From NCBI RefSeq assembly GCF_030272615.1, contig NC_081406.1, positions 189,623,391 to 189,687,390 on the forward strand: DNA of 64,000 bases. The letters run 5' to 3'. Both the position numbers and the translations under genes were made by a program. This stretch comes from Cryptomeria japonica (Eukaryota; Streptophyta; Pinopsida; Cupressales; Cupressaceae). The notes below the pieces were generated by a model, which was given only the letters and a program-made list of their open reading frames with translations, searched no databases and was not told the DNA's origin. Positions 24,936 to 36,752 of the stretch are shown here, piece after piece (within the stretch, counting starts at the first letter, position 1; each line of letters opens with the position of its first letter).

Positions 24936-25364
24936 ATCAAAAAATCAAAGCAAGAAAGCATGGGCTATCCATCAAATCAAATCAACAACATACAAACTCT
25001 CAAAGTCTACAATCAAATTGATCACATGTCTTGTTAATTAATCAAACTCTATCAAACAACATGTCTTATACAAGGAAGGTTACATTCGAAACCAGACAAA
25101 TCGGTCTTATACGGGGTACTCACTCTTTGAAACCAGACATTCCTATCAATGATCACACAAATCAAAATAATGACATAGATCAGTATGACTGCTGAATTTT
25201 GTCCAAGTTGGTCTTATCTTTATCAATCAATGCCAAGTCATGTTTCATCAATAGAAAAAACATCAAAAAAGAAAAATACCAAAAACATATAAGGTTGAAA
25301 AATCAAAATAACATCAAAAAACACCACAAATACAAAAAAATCAAAAAATGAAGCCTAGAAAATA

Positions 25365-25487
25365 TTACACCGCAATTGATGTCAAAATCCTATGCAATTG
25401 CTAATATTACACCGCAATTGATGTTAAAATCCAGTGCAATTGATATCAAAATCCGGTTCAATTGCTAGAATTCACCGCAATTGCTAG
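25365..25487 (+). repeat. Local repeat around CCGCAATTGATGTCAAAATCC
   Basis: The phrase ACACCGCAATTGATG and its variants (CAATTGCTA, CAATTGATA) recur four to five times with irregular spacing. Confidence 0.7.
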
Positions 25488-26562
25488 AATGGAGAAAAAA
25501 CACAAAAAATTCAAAATATCAATTCATGAAATACCAAAACATTAAAAAATCAATCAAAAACAAACTAAAAATCAGAAACCATCTAAAACTTGCAATAACA
25601 TGTCTCGCAAGAATCAAATATCCTAGCATCTATCCAGCAAACACTTCACACAAAGTTAAACAAAGGATACAACTATCTTATCAAAACAACTGCAATCAAG
25701 CTGATCAATTGTCTAATCTATCGAATCACTATCAAACTATCAACGTGATCAACATCTTGTCTTAAACAAAATTAGTACACTTGAAACCTAACAAATCGAT
25801 CTTATACGAGGTACTCAAAACTCTTGAAACCAGACATTATCAAAATCACATCAAGCAATCACACAAAGACATAAATCAGTATGGTTGCTGCATTTTGTTC
25901 TACTTGGTTTTATCTTTTATCAAATTGGTGAAGATCACGTTTGTAGCTACTCAAGGATGTCCAAAAAGTGACTAGAGGAGTTGTGATGGGCATGATCCTT
26001 TTCTTTTTTTGTTGTTTGTGGTTTGAACCAATGAAGTTCTGGGGAAATTTCTCTAGTGGGTGTCTATGATAGGAGCATTCAGCTTGTGAATGCCACATAC
26101 CTCGACCCCTAACGCTATTCCCAAAATGGAGGGTTCATTCCTCGTCTGTTGTGTGTTTGTTTCTTTGCAATGAGATATCTATGCATCTTGGTTCCTTATA
26201 CCTTGGTGTACAAAGCTTCATTGTTACATAATAAGGCTCAATGATGAAAAAGTATTGCACTATGAATAAGGACAAGAAGACTATTCAACATCAATCAAAT
26301 CAGCATCATATCATTTAAATTCATACACATTGTTTCTGATCTCATCATGTTGATTGTCTCTTCAGATCATTCTCTCACCAAGCATTTTTCTTCTTGAATC
26401 AACCTTTTCAATTCTTTCCAATCATTTATTTCGTTTAATAACATCTCCCTCATCACTTAATTTCAATATTTTCATCTATAATTCTATCATTTTCTCATAT
26501 CAACTATTCTATCTATCAATCAATTATTCTGCATTATTCATCATATTTTGATCTATCATTTG

Positions 26563-26745
26563 TCTTATATAGGATTAGTCCTTCATGAAACCAAACATGA
26601 TCATCTATCTTTGTCTTATACAGGATGTATCCTTCCTAAAACCAGACAGACCAGTCTTATACAGGATGTATCCTTCTTGAAACTAGACGTTTTGATCATT
26701 TTTTGTGTTATACAGGATGTGTCCTTCCTGAAACTAGAACTTATA
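26563..26745 (+). repeat. Repeat around TCTTATACAGGATGTATCC
   Basis: Three to four copies of a 40-50 bp unit containing CTTATACAGGATGTATCCTT and AAACCAGAC. Diverged single copies also lie near 25,060, 25,110 and 25,800, so the unit is dispersed through the 3' region. Confidence 0.75.
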
Positions 26746-26927
26746 TTTATCTTATCAATCCCATCAATCTTATCATTCAATAAACTACAAATCATTATAA
26801 CCATTTCTTTTATATAATCAAACTCATTCATGTCATAAACTAACCATTCTTCCATCTATCATCTAACATTCTTCTTCTTTCGAGAAATTATTCATGCCTT
26901 CAATGCACAAATAATCTCTCGAGGGGG

Positions 26928-26932
26928 CATTA
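26928..26932. repeat. Target-site duplication CATTA (left)
   Basis: CATTA lies immediately before the LTR start TGTTGGGATCC and is repeated exactly after the other LTR at 33,613-33,617. Confidence 0.92.
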
Positions 26933-27849
26933 TGTTGGGATCCAAGAACACTGATAGGGGGGGTGAATCAGTGTTCTACCAGTATGAACAATTTTTATCC
27001 TTTTATACTATGCATATATAATCTGGTGAACAAATAAACATATAACAAGAAGCAAATAAACCATCCACATAAATGAACACCATAACACACATAATGTATA
27101 CGTGGAAACCTCAATGAGGAAAAACCATGGTGGGATTTGTGACCCACAATATCAGTTCACTGGCCATATGAAAAGATATTACATATGATAGGGGCCTGCC
27201 CATGCAAGAAGGCACACTGCCTAGAGCATACTTCTCATCACTAAAGAGCCTTACTGACTACAAGCTTTCTGCTAAAGTAAATTGTTGAAAATGAACTCAA
27301 GAATGCATCTGCTATGCCAAATAGAGTTTTGATTCTGGCTCTACTCTGTACTAGTTCATTAACCCTGAACTACTGCTGGTATCACTTCTCCTAAAAGAAT
27401 GCTTTCCAAGCTATCTACAGATCATTGCATGATATAACACTCGCATACAAAATGATCTTCATACATATATTTCACATCATACAGTTCAGCTATATTCTTC
27501 TATATCCACACTACATATCATCTCTCATTTCTCTCAAAATAAACTTGCAAACTGACCTATATACCTATTACAAATAATATGCCTTATGTCGGCTTACAAT
27601 ACATTTACAAAAGATATTCAATGTCAGCCTTGACAATATTTACAAAATGATTTATTAAGTAAATCCTCCTTGATGTCGGCTTCCAATGAAGTATTGATGC
27701 CCGTGCCGGTGTCGATGCTGGTGTAGCCCTAAATGCTCCAAAGTTGATATCTGTCGATACATGCTTCCTAGTGCTGGTATATGACTTCCATTTGATCTTA
27801 TTGTCATCAATGACAACAAAATGAATCCAATGAGTGTCAATTGCCAACA
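26933..27849 (-). repeat. 3' LTR (minus) of the RT-less element
   Basis: 917 bp. On the minus strand it runs from TGTTGGCAATTGACACTC to TGGATCCCAACA. It has about 37 bp (near 27,068-27,118) and a second block (near 27,695-27,780) that the other LTR lacks. Confidence 0.92.
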
Positions 27850-27875
27850 ATATCCCCCTTTGGCATTGATGGCAA
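27850..27875 (-). other. Polypurine tract of the RT-less element
   Basis: On the minus strand CCATCAATGCCAAAGGGGGA followed by TAT abuts the LTR start TGTTGGC. It is preceded by the quasi-palindrome TTGCCATCAATGCCAA. Confidence 0.85.
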
Positions 27876-27993
27876 CACTCATATAAAAAATGGATTCCTT
27901 GTCGGTATGAGCCCCCTGAGTAATACACTCCATTTGATCTCCTTCCCATGTGATTTAACTAGTATTCTTTGATATTTTTCACATATATGCATA

Positions 27994-28018
27994 CTCCCCC
28001 TTTGACATTAATGTCAAA
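27994..28018 (-). other. Second, upstream polypurine-like tract
   Basis: The minus strand reads TTTGACATTAATGTCAAA followed by GGGGGAG. The first 18 bases are a perfect palindrome. It lies 142 bp from the terminal tract, almost the same spacing as in the copia element at 56,011-56,162. Confidence 0.6.
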
Positions 28019-28117
28019 TACCAATAAAAGAATAAAAGAATATTGTTAGTTTCATTGGAGCTTAGTCATCTTCAAGATTTTTGGGTATGCCTTTTGTAAT
28101 AACAGAAGATATGTATC

Positions 28118-31100
28118 CTAGCCGGATTTGAAAGTATCAAAAATAGATGCAAGTCCACTTAGTAAGTGGGAAAGTGTTTCCTTCTCTTGGATATCTTCCG
28201 GTGTGGGTTTAGCTACAATGTCCATGCACTCTCTCTTATGAACACCCAATGAATCTAGTCTAGGACTTACCGATCCTCTTAGATTTCTTTCTCTTCGCAT
28301 GATTTTATCTCTCTCCTTCTCAAAATAAAAAAATTGGCTCTCTAAGGACAAAATTTGTCCATCAACAGATGTAGTCAATGCAATCAATCGATCAAAACAG
28401 TTACAAATTTTAGCTATCTTATCATATAACTCCTTCAATCTTCTATCTACATTAGTCATAAGACTTTCTATGTTACAACACACTATGTAGATATTTGTAC
28501 ATTGTTTTAAACAAACCTCAATAAGAATAAGTTTATCCTCAATTTTCCTCTTCTTTGTTTCTATAATCTGATCAAAAGTTGTTCTTTTTGTTGTTGTGAA
28601 TTTATCCAAAGCCTGTTGGTCTGCAATCTGCCTCAGAGATTGAAAAATTGTTGGATATGTGCTATGTTAGAGTCTTGAGCTTACTAGAAGGGCTTGCTCC
28701 ATCTTCAATCTGATAGTCGGGTATTAATCTATGCAACACTATGACCGATTGATCAATTATTCATTTATCTGTAGTACCTTCCTTCAATAATTTCTGAGTA
28801 GCCATCATCATCAATTTAGTTGGACTCAACTCAGAGACTGATTTCTTCTCAACCTGAGAAGTGTCAATTTCCAAAACCTTTGTCAGGGAATCAGTTTTAC
28901 CTGTCGGTATGGACTCAATTGTGTTTACCTTTTCCATGTTAACCTCTTTTGCATCGGTGGCTTCACCACTTGGTGCAGTGTCAGTTAATGTTGATGGAGT
29001 ATTATCCATAGTATTTCGAGTGTCTTGTACATTGCCTTGCTCAAAAAGGGTCTGTGTCAGTACAGATTGTACACTCTCCTTAACTACAGGTTGTGTTTGA
29101 GTATCTATAGTTACTGTTGGTTGTGTCAAAATAGGAGTTGAACTGCCCAAAATACCTTTCCCTTTTGATTTGTCAGGAATGGTGGAAGATGTTGCCCTTG
29201 CAAATTCTTCTTGAGATGTGAGAAAATCTGGGTTTTTCTGAAAAAATTTGGTCCATCCCTTACTAGTCTCATTTATCACCTCATTTACTCTCTCCATCAT
29301 AAGGCTTATCTGTCGGGATTTACTACTAAAGACTGTCCTATTTGTAGTATCTATACATCTTTTCATTTCTTCATTATTTATAGAACCACACATTTCCAAG
29401 AGTGCTACTTCCTTAATCTCCCTATCCCTCTTGATAGCGTCAAGTCTCCTAGCCTCAAGTTTATTATATAAGGATAAAGGTATCTCCTTCAAAATTTCAG
29501 TTAAGGCTTTCTTATAAATGTCTATATACAACAAAATAGCCTCTTCTAAATCTTCATAATACTCTGGTAAATTTTTTAATATTATGTCTTTTGTAATTTC
29601 ATCAATAAGCTCAGCACAGGTCATTGTGGTCTTACTGGTTTTGGTATCACCACCCTTGTTCTTTTTGCTTGTGGTTGTCGATGTGACTGGTTTCCTCTTT
29701 TGCATAGGCTTCCTTTCCAGTGGTGGAGGTGTAGTAGGCTTAGTTGCCTTTCTAACAAGTCTCCTCCTAGGCTCTACCTTCTTCTTCTCTACCAGTGGTT
29801 TTACCACATTCTTCCTTTGTACCCTTCTGAAAGCCAAAGGTTCATTATCCTTAGAATTAGAATCAGAAGTGATAGGGGAAATGTGAACTTGTGGCTTCTT
29901 CACTTCTGCAGTACCAACCTCTATCGGTTTAGCTGTCTGTTTGCATTTTGAGCCTAGTTGATTGTCTATCTTATAGATTGCATCTTGTACATTATGCATA
30001 TATCTTTTCTATTTTCTTATCTCTTCTCTTCCTGTTAAAACTGGTTTTCACTTCAAGAGCCTTCTCTCCTGCTATACCAAAATGCTTTGTTTTATCATCT
30101 AATGGGGCATCTAACAACGTCTTTGCATAGAGTTAAAAAATTCTATCATCCACCTCATATCCAAGCTCAGTAATCCACATTTGCCTAGGTTCAACTGCTT
30201 CCATAAGAGTTTCATCAGTTTTTACCATGAAACAGATATCAGCGGAATACTTCTCCACAATGTTCTTTGATATTCTCTCCCTTTGCCTCATGTTTTCTTG
30301 AAATGTCTTGAAATACCCCCAAAGTTTCTCATCTCTGCTAGTACCAAGACCGGTGATTGCTTCCTTGATCTGCATACCTACTAGTATGTCATGAGCCCAA
30401 TTCTTCTTTCCTAGACCAGGTAGCTCATTTAGGAAGTAAAGCATTAAACAAACAATCAAGTTTCCATATCTAAAAGTGCCTTTCTTGATTCCTTCGATCT
30501 TACCAAGGTTTAACATCAACTCACTCATCCATTCACATAAATCATACTTCACATTGTTCCTTATCATCTGATATGCAACATGAATGCATGAACTAGCAAC
30601 AAAATTCAATCGGTTGGATTGAATTACCTTGTAACCTATGATCATGCTTGCAAACTTTATATCTATGTTGGTGGTTGTGCTTATCCTCATTGATTTGTTA
30701 TCAGGTGTAGCACCGGTGAGTTTCTCGACCTCTGTGTTGGAAATTTTCTTGTCAGGTTCTTGTCCGACCTTGGGTAAGTCAGTGACTACTTGAATATCCT
30801 CCTTCGTGATCATGTAAGGCCTATCTAGCCAAATAAATTTGTTGTGAACCTTGCTCAGAACGTATCTGATAACCTTATCTTTGAACTACAATATGTACAA
30901 AATACCAATTAACCCTAGATCCTCAATTGCTTTGTATTCCGGTTTGATGGTTCTAGAGTCTCCCAGTATCACAGATTGATACATGCTTTTGATGTCCTAT
31001 GTGCCCAAATCCTCAAGGGTGTAGTGAATGTATGCCCTCGCATCTTCAACATACATTACACCGTCAGCAACTCTAGAAAATGCTCCCGCAGAGTCTTCCT

Positions 31101-31208
31101 TTTTAGCAATTTCGAGAACCTTCTTAAATACTGGCCTTAACCTAGATCCTTGACTTTGACAATGGTGGGATTTATAATAAAAGTAGGAGCTAAAGATCTA
31201 GATGCCAT
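28118..31208 (-). pseudogene. ORF2 of the RT-less element (unknown function, broken)
   Basis: One gene of about 1,030 codons reads down from an ATG at 31,208 (MASRSLAPTFIINPTIVK) to 28,118. Open blocks are 30,813-30,133 (226 codons; includes YDLCEWMSELMLNLGKIEGI), 29,999-28,761 (412 codons; Lys/Pro/Thr-rich, with VEKKKVEPRRRLVRKATKP, then an acidic helical part, then a Thr/Ser-rich tail) and 28,609-28,118 (163 codons, helical). Frameshifts near 31,145, 29,990 and 28,700 and stops near 31,000, 30,880 and 30,133 separate them. I find no catalytic motif of any retroelement enzyme. The basic middle could bind nucleic acid (inference). I cannot name a family. Confidence 0.65.
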
Positions 31209-31598
31209 TTAGAAAAATACCTGAAAGTGAATGTCGTTGGAAGATTGAGTGCTTCAGATAACTACTCGAAATCCTTTCACAAGGTTTTTGCTCGCCTTTA
31301 CTTTGCTCTGAATTCTTGAATGCTCGATGAGTGAAAATGAATTCACTTATCCCCTTTTATCAGCAAAATAAAATCCTCATTTTCTGTAATAAATGCTTTG
31401 CCAACAACCCTACAGATGTCGGTTTCACAGTCATGTGTTGAGTGAACCTTCATTGATGATGAACACAATACTCCAGATCTCTTTCAGATCTCCTTAAGTC
31501 TCTTCCAGGGTAATATGCAAAATTTAGCAACAAATTTGCCAACCCCTAAGGCTTATGCCTCAGTTAATGGTGGAATTTTCTGCCGATGGAGGAATACC

Positions 31599-32669
31599 CT
31601 ATTCTACCAATGGAGTTGCAAGTGATCCATCTCCACTTGGTTCTTCAAATTTTCTAACCCATCTCTTGGTGTGATCTTGTTGTATTTCATCTACTTTCTG
31701 CTTTCCTTTCTCCTTGTCTTTATCATTATTAACTGGTTGAGTCTTGCTTCTGCAATACTTAGCAATATGACCTATTTTGTTGTATGCATAGCATGTAACA
31801 TTGTTCTTCTGGATTGCTTTGACATATCCAGTATCATTTCTTGACCTACAATGATTAGCAAAATGTCCAAACTTTCCACATGCATGACATTTAACATTCA
31901 TTCTGCAATCTTCTGATCTATGACCATATTTCTTGCAATTTGTGCATTGACTAGGAACATAATTGTAGTTTTGATTTGCTTTATTTCTACATTGTTTAGC
32001 CATATGCCCAAATTTATTGAAAACAAAACATCTACCATTGAATTTAGAAGCATTAGATTGCCTTACCGGTTTCCTTTGTTCTGATGAGTTCTGCATACTA
32101 GTTGTCTGATCTTCATTTGCAGTACCGGAGCTTTCACCTTGTACAAACTCAAGTCCTCTAGAATAATCAATATGTCTTTGTCTTTTCAATAAGTCATCCA
32201 ACTGTGCAACACTGATCCTAAACTTTTCTTTATACTCACTTGCAGTAGTCAGATCATCTCTCAGAGTAGTTATTTGTCTTTCAAGTTCTTGTTCATTGTT
32301 CCGGGAGTGTGCCAAATCAATTCTCAGCAAATTATTCTCACGAGTTAATATGCCACATTCATCAAATTTGTCCTTCATAGATATAACAAGATTATCTTCC
32401 TTCTTTCTATCCTCAATATCTTTTGATAACCTCGTAGTTAGATCTTGCATTTCATTCTTCATGAGCATGTTTGCTTGACTTAGTTTTTAACATTGTTCCT
32501 TAAGAGCATTCTTCTCCTCATCATCTGGTTTTTGCAAAAGTTCTTTTCTCTTGGCTTGAGCAGATGATAACCTTTCTTGCAGGATAAGAATGAATTCATT
32601 TGCAGAATTCAATTCTTCTTTCAATTTCAAGTTCTTCATCCTTTCAACATCATAATCCTCAAGATCCAT
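31599..32669 (-). pseudogene. ORF1: gag-like coiled-coil protein with four zinc knuckles
   Basis: From 32,669 (MDLEDYDVERMKNLKLKEEL) the frame runs to 31,599, interrupted only by one stop near 32,487. Residues about 1-185 are heptad-like and coiled-coil-forming (ANEFILILQERLSSAQAKRK, LERQITTLRDDLTTASEYKE). Four CX2CX4HX4C-type knuckles follow. The second (CTNCKKYGHRSEDC) and third (CHACGKFGHFANHC) are intact. The first and fourth have lost the second cysteine (CFVFNKFGHMAKQC, CYAYNKIGHIAKYC). Such a protein would coat and package element RNA. It starts about 80 bp inside the primer site, as a gag should. Confidence 0.8.
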
Positions 32670-32753
32670 CTAAAGTTGCTTCTCCATAGCTATGTTCAAA
32701 GATTTTGATTTCAGGATCTTCCTCAAGCTATTAAACTTCTTCCGAGGCACCAA

Positions 32754-32765
32754 GCTCTAATACCA
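32754..32765 (-). other. Primer-binding site of the RT-less element
   Basis: The minus strand reads TGGTATTAGAGC two bases after the LTR end, matching the initiator-Met tRNA site TGGTATCAGAGC with one C to T change. The same change is seen at 47,020 and 51,734. Confidence 0.85.
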
Positions 32766-32767
32766 AT

Positions 32768-33612
32768 TGTTGGGATCCAAAAACACTGAGAGGGGGTGGG
32801 TGAATCAGTGTTTTGCTGGTATGAACAATTTTTTATCCTTTTATACCATGCATATATAAACTGGTGAACAAATAAACATATAACAAGAAGCAAATAAACC
32901 ATCCACATAAATGAACAAGGAAAAACCACGGTGGGATTTGTAACCTACAATATCAGTTCACTAGCCATATGAAAAGATATTAAATATAATAGGGGCCTGC
33001 ACATGTAGGAAGGCACACTGCCTAGAGCATACTGCTCATCACTAAAGAGCCTCACTGACCACAAGCTTTCTGCTAAAGTAAATTACTAAAAATGAACTCA
33101 AGAATGCATCTGCTATGCCAAATAGAGTTCTGATTCTAACTCTTCTCTGTACCGGTTCATAAACCCTAAACTGCTACCGGTATCACTTCTCCTCCAAGAA
33201 TGCTTTCCAAGCTATCTCCAGATCATTTCATGATATAACACTCGCATACAAAATGATCTTCATACATATATTTCACATCATACAGCTCAACTATATTCTC
33301 TTGTATCCACACTACATATCATCTATCATGTCACTCAAAATAACCTAGCAAACTGACCTATATACCTATTACAAATAATATGTCTTATGTCGACTTACAA
33401 TAGATTTACAAAAGATATTCAATGTCGGCCTTGACAATATATACAAAATGATTTATTAAGTAAATTCTCCTTGATGTCGGCTTCCAATGAAGTATTGATG
33501 TCGGTGTAGCCCTGAATGCTTTAAAGCCGGTATATGTCGGTATATGACTTCCATCTGATCTTGTTGCCATCAATGACAACAAAATGAATCCAATGAGTGT
33601 CAATTGCCAACA
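32768..33612 (-). repeat. 5' LTR (minus) of the RT-less element
   Basis: 845 bp, colinear with the left LTR except for two deletions. Ends TGTTGGCAATTG...GGATCCCAACA on the minus strand, followed outside by CATTA. Confidence 0.92.
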
Positions 33613-33617
33613 CATTA
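33613..33617. repeat. Target-site duplication CATTA (right)
   Basis: Exact repeat of 26,928-26,932. Confidence 0.92.
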
Positions 33618-33696
33618 TACCCTAGTGTCACCGGGGCATATTGGGGCAGTTTTTCTTTTCATTTTCTTTGAAACAACGTCGTTTCGACATTGTCTC

Positions 33697-33709
33697 AAAG
33701 AGGGGCAAA
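33697..33709 (+). other. Polypurine tract of the old gypsy-like element
   Basis: AAAGAGGGGCAAA immediately precedes TGTAGACACCTAAA, a typical LTR start. Confidence 0.65.
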
Positions 33710-34669
33710 TGTAGACACCTAAAAATGTCTCATTAATTCTACACTAATTATTCGTCTATTTAATTAAGTAATTCTTTAATTATTTGATTAAACTAACTAT
33801 TTCTTCTAATCATCACCCTTCAACGCTTCTAATTATTCTATTTCTATTCTCAAATCATTTTAATCAGTTAACCATATCTCAATTATTAATTAAATATCAA
33901 TTATTTAATTAATTATGATTTATTCCTTAGTTAAATAATCTTTATTATTTAATAAATTTTATTTCCTAAGTTTAAATAATTTCATTTAAATTAATTAACT
34001 AATTCCTCCAATTCCCCATATTATAATTCCACTTAATTCCATCCAATTTCATTTCATTTCTCCCAAATTCGAATTTCATATCATTTTAATTAATTTCAAA
34101 TCATCAAATTCACAATTTTTCCCAAATCTGAATTTCAATTAATTTCATGTGCATTTCAGCATTCAAATAACCAAATTCAAATCCAAATTGAAAATGAAAA
34201 TCAAATTCAATTTTAAATTCCTACAACACATGCTAAAATCAGAACTGAATGATCAAATCAGTTTTCTAATCAATTAACTCATCAATCATCATTTTTAACT
34301 CTCAATCACCTTTTTCTGACTAATCCATCTATTCAGTCTACTAATCAATCAATCTAGTCAACTAGCTAGTCTATTCAGTTCACTCCTCAATCAATGGAGT
34401 TCACTCTCCAATCAATTTGTTAACAAATCAATCTATTGAGTTCACTCTCCAATCAATTTTGTTAACAAATCAATCTATTGAGTTCACTAATCAATCTAAA
34501 TCAGTTATCTATCAATCAACACTTGAGTTCTATTTCTCACCCCCTTTGTGTTGAAACTCTATAAATTTAACCTCTTTTCTCAAATCAATCTAGAATCACA
34601 GTCTTCAAAATTGTTGTCTATCTTATGCAGGAAATCAAGTGCAATACCTGAGAGCCACCTACATCAACA
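33710..34669 (+). repeat. Probable 3' LTR of the old gypsy-like element
   Basis: It starts TGTAGACACCTAAA after a purine tract. A TATA box (CTCTATAAATTT) lies at about 34,555-34,566 with a plausible R region after it. The end is placed at ACATCAACA (34,669) because of the CA terminus; no target duplication can be checked. A 41-42 bp unit starting GAGTTCACTCTCCAATCAAT is tandem at 34,397-34,490. A related LTR start is at 59,404 on the minus strand. Confidence 0.55.
34397..34495 (+). repeat. 41-42 bp tandem repeat inside the LTR
   Basis: Two full units and a partial third beginning GAGTTCACTCTCCAATCAAT, differing by one T insertion. Confidence 0.8.
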
Positions 34670-34841
34670 ACAAATGGAGAAGAGCAATGGAAGCCTTGCT
34701 ATGCCAATTGAGGGAGCTTTTAATTAGTTTCATTTCAATTCAATTGATGATTGCATTATTTCATTGTTATTTAGGAGTAATAATTGGATTTAGAGTTGTG
34801 ATTCACTCTTTGATAATCTGATTTATGCAATTTATGCCTAT

Positions 34842-36752
34842 TTATTGCCTGATAACAAGATCTATCTCTTCTGCATAGAAACCTACGAGACTAGGTTCCC
34901 ACTCCTTTGTTCCTTTCTCTTGCTTTTCTACAATAGCCCATTTCTTCCTTCTTTGTATAATCCTAGAGATGTCAACACAATTCCTTATGAGATCTTCTTT
35001 GAGACTATGTTCATGATAAATGCCTATCTTTGTCAAGATATATTTCTTCACATAATTGATGTGGCCTTCAAGGTCAAAAACCCTCTCTATTCCAAGCTTC
35101 AAAGAATACCTAGACTTCATGTAACTTTGAACTTCTTCAAGTGTATCAGATCCAATAGCAAAATCTGAAAAGTTTGTGAGTTGGGGCAAGAAAGTGCCCT
35201 TCTTCATTATATCCATCACATTCTTCTCCATCCACATCATTTCCCACATAAACTCTAAAAATAATAACCTTGGAGAAACAATCCTAGGCAATAAATGAGG
35301 TGTCTGAGGGCATCCATAAATCCTTATAATTGTGCAATCAAGGAAGAAGAACCAATCCCCAAAATTGTGAGTATGACCTTGCTTAGGCTTCAAAGCCAAT
35401 GGCCTTAATACTTCCATTATTTGTAGGGGCAATCTTGTATGAACAAAATTGAAATTAGCCACAATTCTTTCTACAAAACATTCATGAAATGTGATATAAT
35501 CATGTTGCCCTTACACTTGTTGTCTCAGATATAACTCCAACATTGAATTGGTAGCCTTTGACCCTATTTATCTACCATCTCCAAGTTCATTTTTTGGCTC
35601 AAGTGGGCTCTATTCTAATACAAAATCAAATGAAAAAGAAAAGAATAATGCTTGAAATCAACTAAGGTCAAATTTCCCTTTACTCTCAACAATCCTTCAT
35701 GCAATTCTCAAGATATCTTTGTGGCGAAGTCAAATTCTGTATTCACCTCTAAATGTTGTATTCTCATTGCCATAATCATTAGATCTATTAAAATTATGTC
35801 CTCTATGCCCCTACCCATTACTTGACATAGGGCATAATAAGTCTTGGAAAAATACCTCTCAAATTCATCAACCAAGAATGGTTCTTGTTCAGTTGATGGA
35901 ACTAGCATTTTCCTATTGTCAACACCTTTCTTCCTATACATCAACAATTCATCCCTTCTATAGGTTTTTCTCAACTTTATGTAATCCTCAATCAACTTTT
36001 CTTGCCCAATTCTTGTTAGGGCTTGCTTGTTTAACATGAAAAAATCAACAATTGCAGACTCATCCAAGATCACTATTGGTGAACCATCATTTTTTCTAAG
36101 GGTCTTTGATACTGCATGCTAGTTCTAAGACAAAAGTTTGATCAAATCAACCTCTATAAAAACATTTGACACAATTAATTTTACCAAGTCTAGTATCCAA
36201 AGGTTAGACACTAGAACTTTTTCTCCCTTCTAACATAGAAGTACTAAAACAAATCCCATCTTAAAATAGGGATGGTTGCATCCCTACATCCTTGGGCCAC
36301 ATCCCTGAACAACTTCTTATAGCCGAGCAAAACATCAAAAATAGACTATTGCAATAATCTCTTCTTTCCTTTAGGTGCTGATGGTTCTCCCTTTTAGGTG
36401 CCTAACTTAGTTTTTCAAGGCATATTGACAAAATGGTAGAATAGTTAACTAGGGTTTGCTTCTTACAAAAACAACCTTCCTTGAAATGCAGAAAGTTGGG
36501 AATGCAAGCTAAATACCATTTCGAACACTACTTCAAACACCACTCCTAATAAATAAAACACTTACAATTTTATTGAATATTGAAAACCCTAGTTGTCATT
36601 GAGTAGTCTTCACACCACTGAAATCTATGAATGCAAGGCGACAAAAATGAGGATCAAACTCTTGAATTTATTGCTCCCTAATTGTAATTGAACTTTCCAT
36701 CATATCGCCATTAAATTAGCTCGTGCAAGACTAGTCGACTTGGTAGCCATGT
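34842..36752 (-). pseudogene. Large decayed ORF of unknown function
   Basis: Reading down from an ATG at about 36,752 (MATKSTSLARANLMAI) to 34,842 the minus strand encodes a broken protein of about 600 codons. Open blocks are 36,073-35,708 (ALTRIGQEKLIEDYIKLRKT, then MAMRIQHLEVNTEFDFATKI) and 35,462-34,842 (VHTRLPLQIMEVLRPLALKP, then RIYGCPQTPHLLPRIVSPRL). Between them the frame is closed by stops and a shift, but a related sense text (VDFKHYSFLFHLILYQN) continues. The text is too protein-like for chance. No retroelement enzyme motif is present. It may be an accessory ORF of another RT-less element, since it lies next to LTR material, but I cannot show LTRs belonging to it. Confidence 0.55.

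Larger units (their letters stand above)
24713..26932 (+). mobile_element. 3' non-coding part of an old gypsy-like element, left of a nested insertion
   Basis: This repeat-rich, non-coding stretch continues across the nested element: GAGGGGGCATTA at its right end joins TACCCTAGTGTCACCGG at 33,618, then a purine tract and an LTR start (33,710). Minisatellites in a long 3' UTR are known from Tat/Ogre-type gypsy elements. The gag and pol of this element are not recognisable in the window. Confidence 0.5.
26933..33612 (-). mobile_element. Complete LTR element lacking reverse transcriptase (copia-like ends)
   Basis: LTRs at 26,933-27,849 and 32,768-33,612, a perfect 5-bp target duplication (CATTA), an initiator-Met tRNA primer site next to the right LTR and a polypurine tract next to the left LTR define a minus-strand element of 6.7 kb. 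Its 4.9-kb interior encodes a coiled-coil/zinc-knuckle gag-like protein and then a second ORF of about 1,000 codons of unknown function. No protease, integrase, RT or RNase H motif is visible in any frame. TGTTGG termini, the C-run motif and the PPT context resemble SIRE/Maximus-type copia LTRs. It is a non-autonomous element that must rely on a partner's enzymes. It inserted into the 3' region of an older gypsy-like element. Confidence 0.9.

Noticed and set aside
29211-29951. Several plus-strand open frames
   Set aside because: They are shadows of the minus-strand ORF2 of the RT-less element, whose composition explains them.
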